A DNA stretch of 64,000 bases from Primula veris (taxonomy: Eukaryota; Streptophyta; Magnoliopsida; Ericales; Primulaceae), in the NCBI GenBank assembly GCA_963682055.1, contig OY821744.1, forward strand, positions 24,032,967-24,096,966. Direction: 5' to 3'. A program made the position numbers and the translations under genes. Below are positions 44,331-56,325 of this stretch, one piece after another. A model generated the notes under the pieces. It did no database searches. It was given only the letters and a program-made list of their open reading frames with translations, and had not been told where the DNA came from. Numbering within the stretch: the stretch's first letter is position 1; each line of letters starts with the position of its first letter.

Positions 44331-46620
44331 TGTGTATATGTCTGTATGCGTATTTCCGTATTAAAAACATGTATAAATTGTGTGTTGTGTATGCATGTAT
44401 TAAATAACATGTATAAATAATGTATTGTGTATGCCCGTATTAAAAAACATGTATAAATTATGTATTGTGTATGCCTGTATTAAAGAGCATGTATAAAAAG
44501 TGTATTGTGTATGAATAATAAGAAAAAAAAACAAAAAAATGGACAGTGTCAATTGATACATAATGTATTATGTATGACTGTATTAAAGAGCGTGTATAAA
44601 TAATGTATTGTGTATGCCTGTATTAAAAAGCATATATAAAATATGTATTGTGTATGCATGTATTAAAGAGCATGTATAAATAGTGTATTGTGTATGCCCG
44701 TATTAAAAAAAACATGTATAAATCGTGTATTGTGTATATTTGTATTAAATAGCATGTATAAATAATGTTTTGTGCATGCCTGTATTAAAAAATATATATA
44801 AACTGTGTATTGTGTATGCCTGTATTAAAAAGCATGTATAAAATATGTATTGTGTATGCATGTATTAAAGAGCATGTATAAATAGTGTATTGTGTATGTC
44901 CGTATTAAAAAACATGTATAAACTGTGTATTGTATATGTCTGTATTAAAAAGCATGCATAAATAATGTATTGTGTATGCCCATATTAAAAAAACATGTAT
45001 AAAAATTGTGTATTGTGTATGTCTGTATTAAAGAGCATGTATAAAATATGTATTATGTATGACTGTATTAAAGAGCATGTATAAAAAATGTATTGTGTAT
45101 GCATGTATTAAAAAACATGTATAACAATGTATTATGTATGCCTGTATTGCGTATTCCCGTATTAAAAAACATGTATAAATTATGTGTTGTGTATGCATGA
45201 ATTAAATAAAATGTATAAATAATGTATTGTGTATGCTCGTATTAAAAAATATGTATAAAATATGTATTGTGTATGCATGTATTAAATAACATGTATAAAA
45301 AGTGTAGTGTATGAATAATAAGAAAAACACAAAAAATAGACAATGTCAATGGATACAGAATATATTGTGTATGACTATATTAAAGAGCGTGTATAAACAA
45401 TGTATTGTGTATGCATGTATTAAAAAACATGTATAAAATATGTATTGTGTATGCCTATATTAAAGAGCATGTATAAATAGTGTATTATGTATGTCCGTAT
45501 TAAAAAACATGTATAAACCGTGTATTGTGTATGTCTCTATTAAAGAGCATGTCTAAATAATGTATTGTGTATACCCGTATTAAAAAAATATGTATAAACT
45601 GTGTATTGTGTTTGCCTGTATTAAAGAGCATGCATAAAATATGTATTGTGTATGCATGTATTAAAAATTATGTATAAATAGTGTATTGTGTATGTTCATA
45701 TTAAAAAACATGTATAAACTGTGTATTGTGTATGTCTGTATTAAAGAGCATATATAAATAATGTATTGTGTATGCCCGTATTAAAAAAACATGTATAAAC
45801 TGTGTATTGTGTATGCCTGTATTAAAGAACATGTATAAAATATGTGCAATGTATAACAATGTATTGTGTATGCATGTATTGCGTATTTCCGTATTAAAAA
45901 ACATGTATAAATTGTGTGTTGTGTATGCATGTATTAAATAACATGTATAAATAATATATTGTGTATGCCCGTATTATAAAATATGTATTGTGTATGCATG
46001 TATTAAATAACATGTATAAAAAGTGTATTGTGTATGAATAATAAGAAAAACACAAAAAATAGACAGTGTCAATAGATACAGAATGTATTGTGTATGACTA
46101 TATTAAAGAGTGTGTATAAATAATGTATTATGTATGCCTGTATTAAAAAACATGTATAAAATATGTATTGTGTATGCCTATATTAAAGAGCATGTATAAA
46201 TAGTGTATTATGTATATCCGTATTAAAAAAACAAGTATAAACTGTGTATTGTGTATGTCTCTATTAAAAAGCATGTCTAAATAATGTATTGTGTATGCTC
46301 GTATTAAAAAAATATGTATAAACTGTGTATTGTGTATGCCTGTATTAAAGAGCATGCATAAAATATGTATTGTGTATGCGTGTATTAAAGAGTATGTATA
46401 AATAGTGTATTGTGTATGTTCATATTAAAAAACATGTATAAACTGTGTATTGTGTATGTCTGTATTAAAGAGCATGTATAAATAATGTATTGTGTATGCC
46501 CGTATTAAAAAAAACATGTATAAACTGTGTATTATGTATGTCTGTATTAAAGAGCATGTATAAAATATGTATTGTGTATGACTGTATTAAAGAGCATGTA
46601 TAAACACTATATTGACAAGT
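44036..46620 (+). repeat. Minisatellite, unit about 36-40 bp, more than 60 copies
   Basis: The unit is TGTATTGTGTATGCCTGTAT followed by TAAARARCATGTATAAAW. Copies vary by small substitutions and by the A-run length. A larger period is visible: AATAATAAGAAAAAMACAAA with ACAGTGTCAATKGATACA recurs near 44515, 45315 and 46040, so blocks of about 700-800 bp were duplicated. Further copies lie at 46860-46950 and 48850-48930, on the two sides of the nested element. Confidence 0.93.
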
Positions 46621-46812
46621 TAATCGGCATTTTTCATATCGAGTAATAGAATATGTCAACAACACATCACCTTTATCTAAATTCGGCCAAATATCACAAA
46701 TTTTATCCACCAATTTTTCAAAACTTATATCGATTTGAATTGCAATTATAACCATCTTAAAACTACCAACCGTGACAACATCTAGATTGCACATCATCAA
46801 AATATTGCTCAT
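46610..46812 (-). pseudogene. MuDR-type transposase N-terminal exon relic
   Basis: After an acceptor-like TTTTGTAG the minus strand encodes MSNILMMCNLDVVTVGSFKM, then ISFEKLVDKICDIWPNLDKG and VLLTYSITRYEKCRL. The arrangement, a short beta-rich segment with S-F-x-x-L-x-x-K-I and L-x-Y, matches the ubiquitin/PB1-like N-terminal domain found in plant MuDR transposases. It is embedded in the minisatellite. No catalytic DDE region, zinc finger or MULE core was found, so it cannot make an active transposase. The identification rests on a short piece. Confidence 0.5.
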
Positions 46813-47203
46813 TGCACTACAAAACAACATAAAACAAAACACACAAAAGTGTAAATGGATAAACAATGTATTGTGTATGCTTGTATTAAAAAATGTGTAT
46901 AAAAGATTTATTGTGTATGCCTGTATTAAAGAACATGTATAAAACATGTACTATGTAGAGAAAATTAAGGATTGGTCCACGAAAACAAAAGTATTTAAGG
47001 ATTGGTCCGGTTATAAAATTTATTTAAGGATTGGTCCATTATTTATGAAACTAATTAAGGATTGGTCCAATATAAAAGCTCTCCCAATTCTATTTATTTA
47101 ATTAATCATTCTCTCTCTAAAAAAAAACAGGTTGAAGAGAAAATATTTTATCCTCAAATCTCTCTCTCTCTATACATACATACCCACGTACATACATACC
47201 CAC

Positions 47204-47238
<35 letters not shown>

Positions 47239-47283
47239 ATTTTGCTGTTTGGTTAGCCTAAGCTATTTTGCTGTTTGCCTAAG

Positions 47284-47326
<43 letters not shown>

Positions 47327-47439
47327 TGCAGTTGTTCATGCATGTGCTAAGGAACAAGTTGTCCAAGCTATCTTCAACATTATTGTTTTGTTTGACTAAG
47401 CTTGGGGTTTGGTTAGCCTAAAAGGTACAGTGGGAGTAG

Positions 47440-48060
47440 TTTATTCAGACTGTTTTTTTTTATTTTTCAGACTGTTTTTTTTTATTTTTCAGACTGTTTT
47501 TTTTTATTTAGCCTAAGTTTATTCAGACTGTTTTGGTTAGCCTAAGTTTATTTATTCAGTAAGTTTATTCAGTAAGTTTATTTAGCTTGGGGTTTGGTTA
47601 GCCTAAGTTTATTCAGACTTTTTTTTTTTATTCAGTAAGTTTATTTAGCTTGGGGTTTGGTTAGGCTAAGTTTATTCAGACTGTTTTTTTATTCAGTAAG
47701 TTTATTTAGCTTGGGGTTTGGTTAGCCTAAGTTTATTCAGACTGTTTTTTTTTTTTTTTTTTTAGACTGTTTTTATTTTATTTTTCAGACTGTTTTTTTT
47801 TTATTTTTCAGACTGTTTTTTTTTATTTTTCAGACTGTTTTTTTTTTTATATTTTTCAGACTGTTTTTTTTATTTTTCAGACTGTTTTTTAATTAAATTA
47901 TTTTTCAGACTGTTTTTTTTCAGACTGTTTTTTTCAGACTGTTTTTTTCAGTCTGTTTTTTTAGGCTGTTTTTTTCAGACTTTTTTTTTTAGACTGTTTT
48001 TTTTTAGACTGTTTTTTTTCAGACTGTTTTTTTCAGACTGTTTTTTTCAGACTGTTTTTT
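47440..48060 (+). repeat. TTCAGACTGTTTTT array (left block)
   Basis: A 14-20-bp unit with variable T-run length, TTTTTCAGACTGTTTTT, about 25-30 copies. It is preceded by a 55-60-bp unit (AGCTTGGGGTTTGGTTAGCC, then TAAGTTTATTCAGACTG, about 47400-47730) from which the short unit seems to have grown. Confidence 0.9.
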
Positions 48061-48195
48061 TAGATATATAATGTTTTGTAACACTGAGTAAACTTCCCAA
48101 CGAAATCAGTAAGTAAACAAAGCCAAATGTTTAGCAGCACTTGCAGAGGAGCTAAGCAAAATCCATACTGAAAAAAGTGCAGTGTACCTTTTTTA

Positions 48196-48296
48196 CTGCA
48201 ACTGGTAAAAGCAGAGTTGGGAAACTCTGATATCAACAGCAAATTTGGCAGCTCACTCTCGGCTTCGAAACAACAGTTACGAATAGTTCCAGCAAC
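48196..48296 (-). pseudogene. Captured exon of HGH1 homolog (DUF383/384 ARM-repeat protein)
   Basis: On the minus strand a polypyrimidine tract and CTTCAG acceptor precede VAGTIRNCCFEAESELPNLL, then LISEF and, in another frame after a small deletion, PTLLLPVA followed by a donor-like G/TAAAAA. The motif V-x-G-T-x-R-N-C-C-F-E and the L-P-x-L-L-L-P-x-A ending are signatures of HGH1, a eukaryotic factor that assists folding of translation elongation factor 2. Intron borders on both sides show the capture was at DNA level. The copy is frameshifted and non-functional. Confidence 0.75.
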
Positions 48297-48369
48297 CTGA
48301 AGAAGAACAAAAACCATCAGAGGAAGCTCAGTCCCTAAATCAACAAAAATCCGAAAACGCAAAAAAAAA

Positions 48370-48540
48370 AACAGTTCAGACTGTTTTTAAAATAGTTCAG
48401 ACTGTTTTTAAAATGACTTAAAAAAGTTCAGACTGTTTTTGGTTCATACTGTTTTTAAAATGACTTAAAAAAAAATTCAGACTGTGTTTAAAATGACTTA
48501 AAATAGTTCAGACTGTTTTTGGTTCAGACTGTTTTTTTTT
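48370..48540 (+). repeat. TTCAGACTGTTTTT array (right block)
   Basis: The unit TTCAGACTGTTTTTAAAATR, interspersed with ATGACTTAAAA, about 7 copies, on the far side of the HGH1 exon. T-rich low-complexity sequence fills 48540-48765. Confidence 0.85.
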
Positions 48541-49414
48541 TTCGTTTTTGGATTTTTGTTGATTTTAGATTTTTGTTGATTTTATGAGTTTTTTTTTTAT
48601 TTTTTGGATTTTTTTAAAAAAAATTCTTATTTTTTCGGGGTTTTGCCTCTTTTAATTTTTTTTGCATTTTTTCATATTTTTTTTATTTTTTCATTTTTGT
48701 ATTTTTATTTTCTGGAATTTTTTTATTTTTTCTGATTTTTTACATTTTTATTGGTTAGTTAGGGGAAATTGACCAATCCTTAATTAGTTTCAGTTTCATG
48801 GACCAATCCTTAAATACTTGTGTTTTCATGGACCAATCCAAAATTTACCCGGCATACAGTATGCCTGTATTAAAAACATGTATAAAAAATGTATTGCATA
48901 TGCATGTATTAAAAGAACATGTATAAAAGATGTTATTATTAAGTATATAAATTTAATTACAGTAATTTTTAAAAAATAAAAAAATATCTCGAAAATTGAC
49001 GGATGAACGGGTGACTATTGACGAGAAAATTGACACATATTGCCCAGTGAATTGTTGAAGATGATGATCAAAATAACTGAAAATTGACGGATGAATTGAC
49101 CGGAAAAGACAATAACGAGACCTGTGAATTGATCGGAGAAGAAGATTGAACTCGGATATAGACATGTGAACTGATCGAAGAAGAAGATTGAACTATTTTT
49201 AAAGAAAAAAAAAGAGATTTATGTTTTTAAAGAAAGAGTAGAGAGAGAGAGCTCTGTTTTTAAAGAAGAGAAAGAGAGAGAGAGAGACCGTTTAAAAAAT
49301 ATAAGTGATTTAATATTTATAATTTTAATTAGTTGTATGTTTTGGAAATAAAGTGTTGGGGTATAATTTTTTGGTAATTAATTTAAAATAGTTGTATGTT
49401 TTGGTAATTTTCCC

Positions 49415-50251
49415 ATATTGAAATGGGAACACCAATAGCAGTTCATACTAATCAAAATAGACCTAATAAGCTACAGTCTACTTGCATAAGATAGAAAATT
49501 ACTGGTCCAAGAGGTAATTCTGGAGGTGATCTTGTCAAAAAGAGTTTTACAATGAATAGATTTTAATTTAGAAGTAATAAGAGGCACACCAAGGTACCTA
49601 AAAGGCAGTTTTTCTTCCTTAAAATTAAGAAAGCTAATAATATTAGCTTTTTTAGTGTCATTCATACCACAACAAAATAAAGAGCTTTTACTAGGATTAG
49701 GTGTGAGACCAGAAAAATTAGAGAAAAAGCTCAATGCATTAGCTATAATTTTAACCGAATTAATGTCACCTTGAGAAAAAATGAGTAAATCATCAGCGAA
49801 GCACAAGTGACTTAGCTCTATCTTATCATTTATCATGAAAAGAGAATTCCGGGCTTTTGCAAGCTTGTTCGAAAATTAAAGAAAGGACGTTCATGCACAA
49901 AACAAAAATATATGGAGATAAAGAGTCCACTTGTCTTATACCTTTAGCCCTACAAAAGTACCCCTCCGTACCCCCATTAATCATCAATGAATATCTAGGA
50001 GTAGAAATACAGGCTTGAATCCAATGTATTAAATGCTGAGAAAAACCCATTAGTGAAAGAACATCAATGATGAAATGCCGGTTAATAGAATCAAAAGCTT
50101 TCATAAGATCTACTTTTAAAGAAATTCTGGCATTACCTTTATCAGTGTGGTAATTATGCAAAATCTCTTGAGCAAGGATCACATTATCACTTATACTTCT
50201 AACTTAAATAAACGCAGATTGATTTTTCGTAATGAGTTGATTAAGCAAAGG
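49415..50251 (-). pseudogene. LINE piece 2: central reverse transcriptase, inverted relative to the rest
   Basis: On the minus strand it encodes LLNQLITKNQSAFI, VILAQEILHNYHTDKGNARI, LKVDLMKAFDSINR, AKGIRQVDSLSPYIFVLCMN, the catalytic LCFADDLLIFSQGD and PFRYLGVPLITSKLKSIHCK. These motifs belong exactly between piece 1 (ends ISNRIK) and piece 3 (starts FNIPSKIIKEIEQLLARFFW). Stop codons and a shift between the two main frames show decay. The piece ends where the 9-bp MULE target sequence begins. Confidence 0.93.
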
Positions 50252-50338
50252 TTTAATATTGTATGTTTGGGAATAATTTGGGTCAATTGTATGTTTTGGG
50301 AATAATTTGTTTGAGTTGTATGTTTTGGGAATTGACCC
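50252..50338. repeat. Remnant MULE terminal sequence at the right inversion border
   Basis: Contains TTGTATGTTTTGGGAATAAT and TTGTATGTTTTGGGAATTGA, reverse complement of the start of the MULE at 43021, but lacking about 30 bases of it. Its right end GGGAATTGACCC is followed directly by TTTCAATAT. Confidence 0.82.
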
Positions 50339-51794
50339 TTTCAATATTCCTTCAAAAATTATTAAAGAAATAGAGCAATTGTTAGCTAGATTTTTTGGTA
50401 TGGTACCAAACTTAATCACTCTAGAGCTAGAGTTGCGTGGTCCGATATTACTCTCCCCTTTAACGAAGGGGGTTTAGGTATAAAGAAGCTTAAAGGGTGG
50501 AACCGAGCTCTTATTTTAAAACACTTGTGAATATTTGTGACCCTATAAGGGATACCCTGTGGAAAAAATGGATTTACACTTATAAGCTTAAAGATAGGAG
50601 TATCTGGACTATTAAAACGCCTTCAACTTGTAGTTGGTCTTGGAGGAAAATTCTCAAATCTAGAGGGGATATTAAAGATTTACTTTACTTTAAAATTGGC
50701 ACAGGGGAAAACATTTTTCCTTTGTACGACCATTGGCTCCCTACGGGGCCTATATTACCTAGGAATTTGGATAGACCTCTGTTCTTAGCTGCTGGTCTAG
50801 GCCCTCAAGTTAAGCTTGCGTCTATTGTTAAAAATGATGATTGGAAGTGGCCTAGAACTAGGTCCGCTGAGATTAGCTTTTTTTAAAATTCTCAACACCC
50901 TTCTATTAATGCTCATGGTGTAGATGAGCTCAAGTGGATTTTGCCTAGTAGTACTTTTTCTGTGAGTGCATGTGGGATAATCTTAGGACCAAAAAGCGCA
51001 GGAACAAATGGCACCATTTAGTTTGGTTCAAGTGTAATATCCCTAAGTGCAGTCTAATTTTGTAGCAAGCTATTAAAATGAGACTTCCTACCGCTAATAG
51101 AATTTTGAAATGCAATAATAAATACTAATCCTATTATCCCCTTTGTAACACTCACCCTGAGAATTTCAATCACTTATTCTTTAACTGCGACTACTCCAAA
51201 AGAATTATCAAAATTCCCCTTTTGAAAGCTGGTTATGTGAGCAATTGTAGTTCATGGGCTGAATGGATTCTTTGGGCCAATGATATGTTCAAAGGTAGCA
51301 AATTTGCTGCTATAATTGGTAAACTAATCTTCTCAAGTGGTGTCTATCTTGTTTGGTCTAAACGGAATGCTAGAAATCACGATAAGAGAAACTCTGATAT
51401 AAGCACATTACTGACCTAAATGGATTTTCTTATTAACACCAAGGTCAGTAATTTGAAACAAATTTCTTATACTAGAAGGAACATGGCCATTTTAAGACAC
51501 TGGAATAATTCTGAGTATCATAATAAGTGAGTTTTGTAGTACAAATTTTGTATGGCATGCAGCTGATGAATGTTTTTGTAAGGAAGAGTTCTTGTCGCCT
51601 CCTTATTGAATGGGGACTTTGCTTTGAAAGCTTAAACTCTCTTTTGTCAAAATTCTGAGAATAACGGGTCCTGTTATGACAATTTTAATGCCAAGAATTG
51701 GTTACTTTTTGGTGATTATATATTCTCCCTCAAGCAAAAAGCATATCAATGGACAAAAGGAATAGCGGATGAAGAATCAAACAGTGATGTATCT
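50339..51794 (+). pseudogene. LINE piece 3: RT C-terminal region and zinc-binding (zf-RVT) domain
   Basis: Encodes EIEQLLARFFWYGT, RVAWSDITLPFNEGGLGIKK, WNRALILKHL, then WSWRKILKSRGDIKDL, YFKIGTGENIFPLYDHWLPT, and the zf-RVT part WFKCNIPKCSLIL, MRLPTANRILKC and LCNTHPENFNHLFFNCDYSK. Several frameshifts and stops are present. It is cut at 51794 by insertion of an LTR element and continues at 58022. Confidence 0.93.
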
Positions 51795-53472
51795 TGTAAC
51801 ATCCTGTATTTTTATAAATGGTTTTATTTATGATTTAATTTATCCAAAAATGTTTTATACAAAATTTTACCCAAAACCGGTCACTCGACTAATTTTTAGC
51901 CAAAAACCGAAAAACTTTATTTAAAAAAAAAAGCATGTTACTAATTTTACTAATAAAAAGGACCCAATAGATTTGTTTCTAAAGATTTGTTATTTTTGAG
52001 TAGTAAAACTATATTTTTGGATTAAGAGTTAGTTTTTAAAACTTTGGGGACCAAATAGTTCGCTTCCACAAACTATCTAAACACAGTTTTTCTAAACCTC
52101 AAATCAGCCCACTTTTAATTCATTAAACCAAAAACCAGCCAAATACAAGAGAGAAAAAGAGAGAAAAAGAGAGAAAAAGAAGAAGAAGAAGAAGAGGAAA
52201 CCACCATTAGCGAGTTCTTACCAGAAGCATCTCCTCTACGCTCTAAGGTAACGGGGGTTATCCATTGCGACTAGACGAGGGTGTATGTTAGGTTTTGGTT
52301 TTGTGTTTATTATAAATTGGGGGTTTTTGCCTTTATTATTAATTATATTCTTAAATTGTTAATTGAGATTTATTGGTTGTAATTTTACTTCCATTATTTG
52401 AATTGTAGAGGTTGAGACCTTAGACATATTAATTTCAGATTAATGAGAATATTGATGGGTTGCGTGTTGTTATGCATTGATTATGTGTTATCATAGTTGT
52501 TGATGAAATTGGGTAATTTATTGTTGATTAAAGATGAATTGTAGTTTATGCATACAAGGTGTTTGTTAAAATGCCTGAATGAGATTTATGTTGTTAGACT
52601 TGTTTGGCTAGTTGTGAATCTAGCACCTATGCTTATGGGTTATGTTGAATTACGTTAGAATGACGTATGAGAATGGGTTATTTGCGTGGATTTATATTAT
52701 TGGCCGAGGCCTTGTGATTTAGCTGTAGTGGCAATGGTCTCTGTCTCTCCCTAATTTCGGGGACATAAGACGGCCGAAGGGATAGGGAATGACTCGTCTT
52801 ACGGACTGGGACGAGTGGCGTGAGAGGTCCAAGTGCGCACTATAAATCTATTTTTATGTTAGCAATGGTCTATGTCTCTCCCTAATTCCGGGGACATAAG
52901 ACGGCCGAAGGGATAGGGAATGACCTACCTTACGGACTGGGATAGCTGGCGTGAGAGATCCATGTATGCTATTGATGTGTGATGAAGTTATTTAATTTAT
53001 CTCGTTGTAGGATGTTATTATATTTCTTTTTATATGTTGATTATCGTAGTTGTTTTTTGTGGGTTCTTGCATTTAAGGGATGGAGTGACGGTATTTGTGG
53101 TGCCGTCCCGTCTAGTTATGTGCGTGGGACTCACCGTTACAATTTTGTCTTTCAGGTACAATTTAGATTGAGACGTTCGGATAAGAGTATTAGCACAGTA
53201 TCGCATGGGCTCGGGGCATCTTTCAGTTGCTTTATTTTCGCTTAGACTAGTTTTTATTTGAGGTTGTAGCTTACGGGTAAATTACATTTGTTCATTTCTT
53301 TTTATATAATTTTGTTAAAACCATTTGTCTTGTAGCCGCGTTTGGCAAACTTTATATTGATTCATTTAATTGTTCATTTAGCTTGCAAGTGTTTTCTTTA
53401 AAAATTTTAATTTTGTACCAACTGGTTCTTTTTTCTTTTTATTTAAAAAGGTCACGCCTTGATGTCCGTCTT
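51795..53472 (+). repeat. 5' LTR of the gag-pol-less element, 3'-truncated
   Basis: Starts TGTAACATCCTG and is collinear with the 3' LTR until GATGTCCGT, where unrelated sequence begins. It has only two copies of the structured repeat (about 52731-52970) and a short GAA run. Confidence 0.9.
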
Positions 53473-56325
53473 TCGAAGTGTGTACTGGGATTCTGTTAAT
53501 AGCCCAAAATACGTTCTTTTTCTTCTTTTCTTTCTACCATCTAAGTGACGAGAAGGTGATAGTTGCAATTGTTGTTCGAATTTCTATTAACTATTTGTTT
53601 GTTCGGATTGCATGATACTTTAAATAAAAACATAGTGAATATCGTGATTGGGTTTGTGATATCAATAAAGGTTATGTTCCTGATTTTTTTTTTAAACTAG
53701 TGAGTACTTCCACTCTGTTATATCATAGGTGAATCTGAATTATTAATGGTGCATCTTTTGCTGGGCAATCTAGTACAATTTATGCCCCTTATAAAGGGTA
53801 AGCATATCAAATGGATTATTATGGCCGTTATTATGAAGCTTAATTGGATAACATTTTCTTGGTGGCGTGTGTTGTGGGTTACAAATTAGAAGTGTCTATT
53901 TAATTTTCAAGAGATTCATGTTTGAGCATATGCAAAAGTTTATGTCCAGGTTTGGGAAAGATTTTTTTTTTTACTACTTGGTGAACTATGAAAGAAAGGT
54001 GGTAAAAAGAAAGGTCATGGGAGAATTTATACATACAAAAGGAATTGGAAGAGTGTACCTCGAGTTTGCTGAGAATCTGAGATGTAATTCAAATAGATGC
54101 TAGCCTTGTGTGATTAGCTCACGTCTTGTTCTAATAGAATAATTGGTTAAGTCCTTGCGTGATGATGGTTCTCAATGATGAGTAGGTATAATTTTAGGTG
54201 GTTATAGAGAAAAATTGCTTCTTTTATTTGATTGGATAGTTTATAATAATATTGAAACTGATTAAATGGTATTTAGGCATTAGATTAAAGGATGTATTCA
54301 TTGAATTGCGTAGGAAATATAAACCATGGTCTGTTTATAGCTGTTGTTTGTATTTGTAGGGACATGTTAGGAATAAGACGTTTAAGCATAGAAGGAATTG
54401 GTTACCCGATGTTTCTGATTGGATGTTAACTAGGGAGAAACTTGTTTTCAATTTACAGCTATATTGAGAAATCGAAAACTGGAAGTTGGATTTGTTTTAC
54501 AAGTTATAAGGTTGGGGGTACATGAGTTTTCTACCACTGGTTAGAACATAAAGGATGCCGATTAATTGAAGTTTTATATTCTGGTTATATGTAATTTTGC
54601 GAGTTAGTCGAAACCTTGTTTGATATAGTTTTGTTACTTCTGTATACTTTAGTAGAGACCGTGTAGCTGGGCAGTTGTATATGACCAGAAAATATTAAGG
54701 CATACGTGTATCAGTTGTCGGGCAAATTAGTACAGTTATTAAAGTCGGTTAAAATGGTCAGGATTGTCATCTGGATTGTTATACTGATATCCATTTTATA
54801 ATTATTATTATTTTTGTGTTAATGTCTTACTGTGAGTGGTTCTAAGCTACAGGCAGATTATCTGAGTTCTGGACAAGTCCTTTTTGATCATATGTAGTGT
54901 GTGTGTTGAGTATTTGGGAAGATTGTTGACGCTTGGTGAAACCCTGAAAGAAAATCGGAAAAGGAAAAAATGTCTGTATCCGTACTTCCTTTAGGCTTTT
55001 AGACCGAGTGTTTTAGGATATAGCTGATTAAAATACAAGTCTGACGATATTAGAAACAGAGTACAATGTTAGCACCACGATTATTATTATTTTATCAGAG
55101 CGTGCAGCGGAAGCACTGGAAATAGAAATAGATGTTAAGGTAAAGGTAAAGGAGTCATTTCATTTTATTGATGGAACTTTCGCGATTCGGAGATAGTGTG
55201 AAAACTAAGATCTACTACTTTTTTTTTTTTTAAATTCACTTGTGTTGGGTAAATAGGAATTATTACACTAGGGAAAAATAAAGAGCGAAGGTTAGCCGGT
55301 AACTGACTGTGGAGATAAATTCAAGGGACGAAACCTTATCAGGGAAAGAATGCGACACCCATAGTTGTTGATATCTCGGTCATGAATTTATTTATTTGTT
55401 TGTTTTTATTTTTTTAATTTTATTTTTAATTTTTTTTCTCTTCGCACAACACTGATATTAATTGTTAATCAACATTTTTGAGTAAATGTTTCACACATTT
55501 TAAGGAGTGGCATCTTTATCGAGATAGGGTGATAACAAAGTTTGAGTTATATAAGGAGCTGTTATCTAAAGACATTTTTGCATCTGGTATATATTCACCG
55601 AGACTTGAACTAAGGTTAAGTTTCGGGACGAAACTTCTTTAAGTGGGAAAGAGTGTGAAATCCCGTATTTTAATTCTATTTTATATTTGCTATTAGTGTT
55701 ATAATATGATCTTCTTGGGACTATTTTTGATATTATGGATAGATAGCGAGATCGTTTGGTAATTGGCAATAAGTTAGGATTCATGTATTAAAATTATGTT
55801 ATGCTATGGTAGTTAATTAAATGAGAAGACAGAGAGTTTTGTAGCAGATGAGTTATTAGGACGCATAATTGGGACTTAAAAAGTTGGTCCTTTCATTTTT
55901 TTTTTATTTTTTTTTTACAAGCTTATATATTTCCTGTATAAAATGTGTTCGCCATAAAATCAGCACCATACCTCTGTGTGTGTATATACATAAAAAGGCC
56001 GAATTTTGAGTTTTGTAGACGTTGTGGAGTTGTTGAGATAGAAGCATGTCATCTTAGTTGTTGAGCTAGAAGCATGTTATCTATGTTACATTATTATTTT
56101 ATTAGTTATTGTTTTACATTATCGAGATACTTACGTATCTTTCGTTTACTTGAGTTATGGATGGAAGAGTGGTATGAGTTGTGTACCCTGAGTATTTTAT
56201 TTCTTAGATGATGACACGTATTATACGTTTAAATTTTATGGCCTTATTTATAAAAGTGTATAATTTCTGGGTATAGTTGTTTAGAGAGAAAATTTCGGGA
56301 CGAAATTCTTTTAAGGATGGTTAGT
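53473..56325 (+). other. Interior of the gag-pol-less element: no recognised coding region
   Basis: About 2.85 kb. No retroelement domain is seen; the longest frame (53867-54103, 78 aa) matches nothing I know. At about 55622-55675 the sequence TCGGGACGAAACTTCTTTAA runs into TGTGAAATCCCGTATTTTAA, which is the end of another chromovirus interior joined to its LTR start, so a truncated third element is embedded. From about 55995 the sequence again follows the 9.9-kb element (GAGTTTTGTAGACGTTGTG, AGAAGCATGTCATCTTAG). Confidence 0.65.

Larger units (their letters stand above)
46958..48850. mobile_element. Nested long-TIR element carrying a captured host exon (Pack-MULE-like), 1.9 kb
   Basis: The left end GAGAAAATTAAGGATTGGTC and, on the opposite strand, the right end GGGTAAATTTTGGATTGGTC begin terminal inverted repeats of about 100 bp. 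The motif TAAGGATTGGTCC is repeated four times at the left end and returns on the opposite strand at the right. The interior has TA microsatellites, arrays of CAGACTGTTTTT and an exon-intron fragment of the host gene HGH1. It interrupts the surrounding minisatellite; the same unit resumes on each side. A 9-bp target duplication is not clear. Confidence 0.72.
43021..49414 (-). mobile_element. Mutator-like element, about 6.4 kb, full of minisatellites, with a nested TIR element
   Basis: The left end GGTCAATTCCCAAAACATAC and the right end, on the opposite strand GGGAAAATTACCAAAACATA, form terminal inverted repeats. The 9-bp sequence TTTCAATAT abuts the right end in complement (49415-49423) and again follows the matching terminal sequence at 50339-50347, i.e. 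a Mutator-length target duplication separated by a later inversion. The inside holds an A-rich array, a long minisatellite, a MuDR-like exon on the minus strand, and a nested TIR element. The left terminus at 43021 is probably chimeric with a second small copy now at 50252-50338. Confidence 0.78.

Noticed and set aside
43273..44370. Phe-rich and Lys-rich open frames on both strands
   Set aside because: Low-complexity translation of the A-rich array, with the same peptide repeating in each unit.
44036..46620. Regular repeats that could suggest a CRISPR-like array
   Set aside because: Units are contiguous minisatellite copies with no unique spacers, in plant DNA inside a transposon.
45701..46947. 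Minus-strand frames rich in Phe, Ile, His and Tyr (for example 45701-45904, 46143-46355)
   Set aside because: They are translations of the 36-40-bp minisatellite; only the 46610-46812 part departs from the repeat.
46949..48860. 9-bp target duplication of the nested TIR element
   Set aside because: TACTATGTA on the left and GGCATACAG on the right do not match; the flanking minisatellite makes any short match uninformative.
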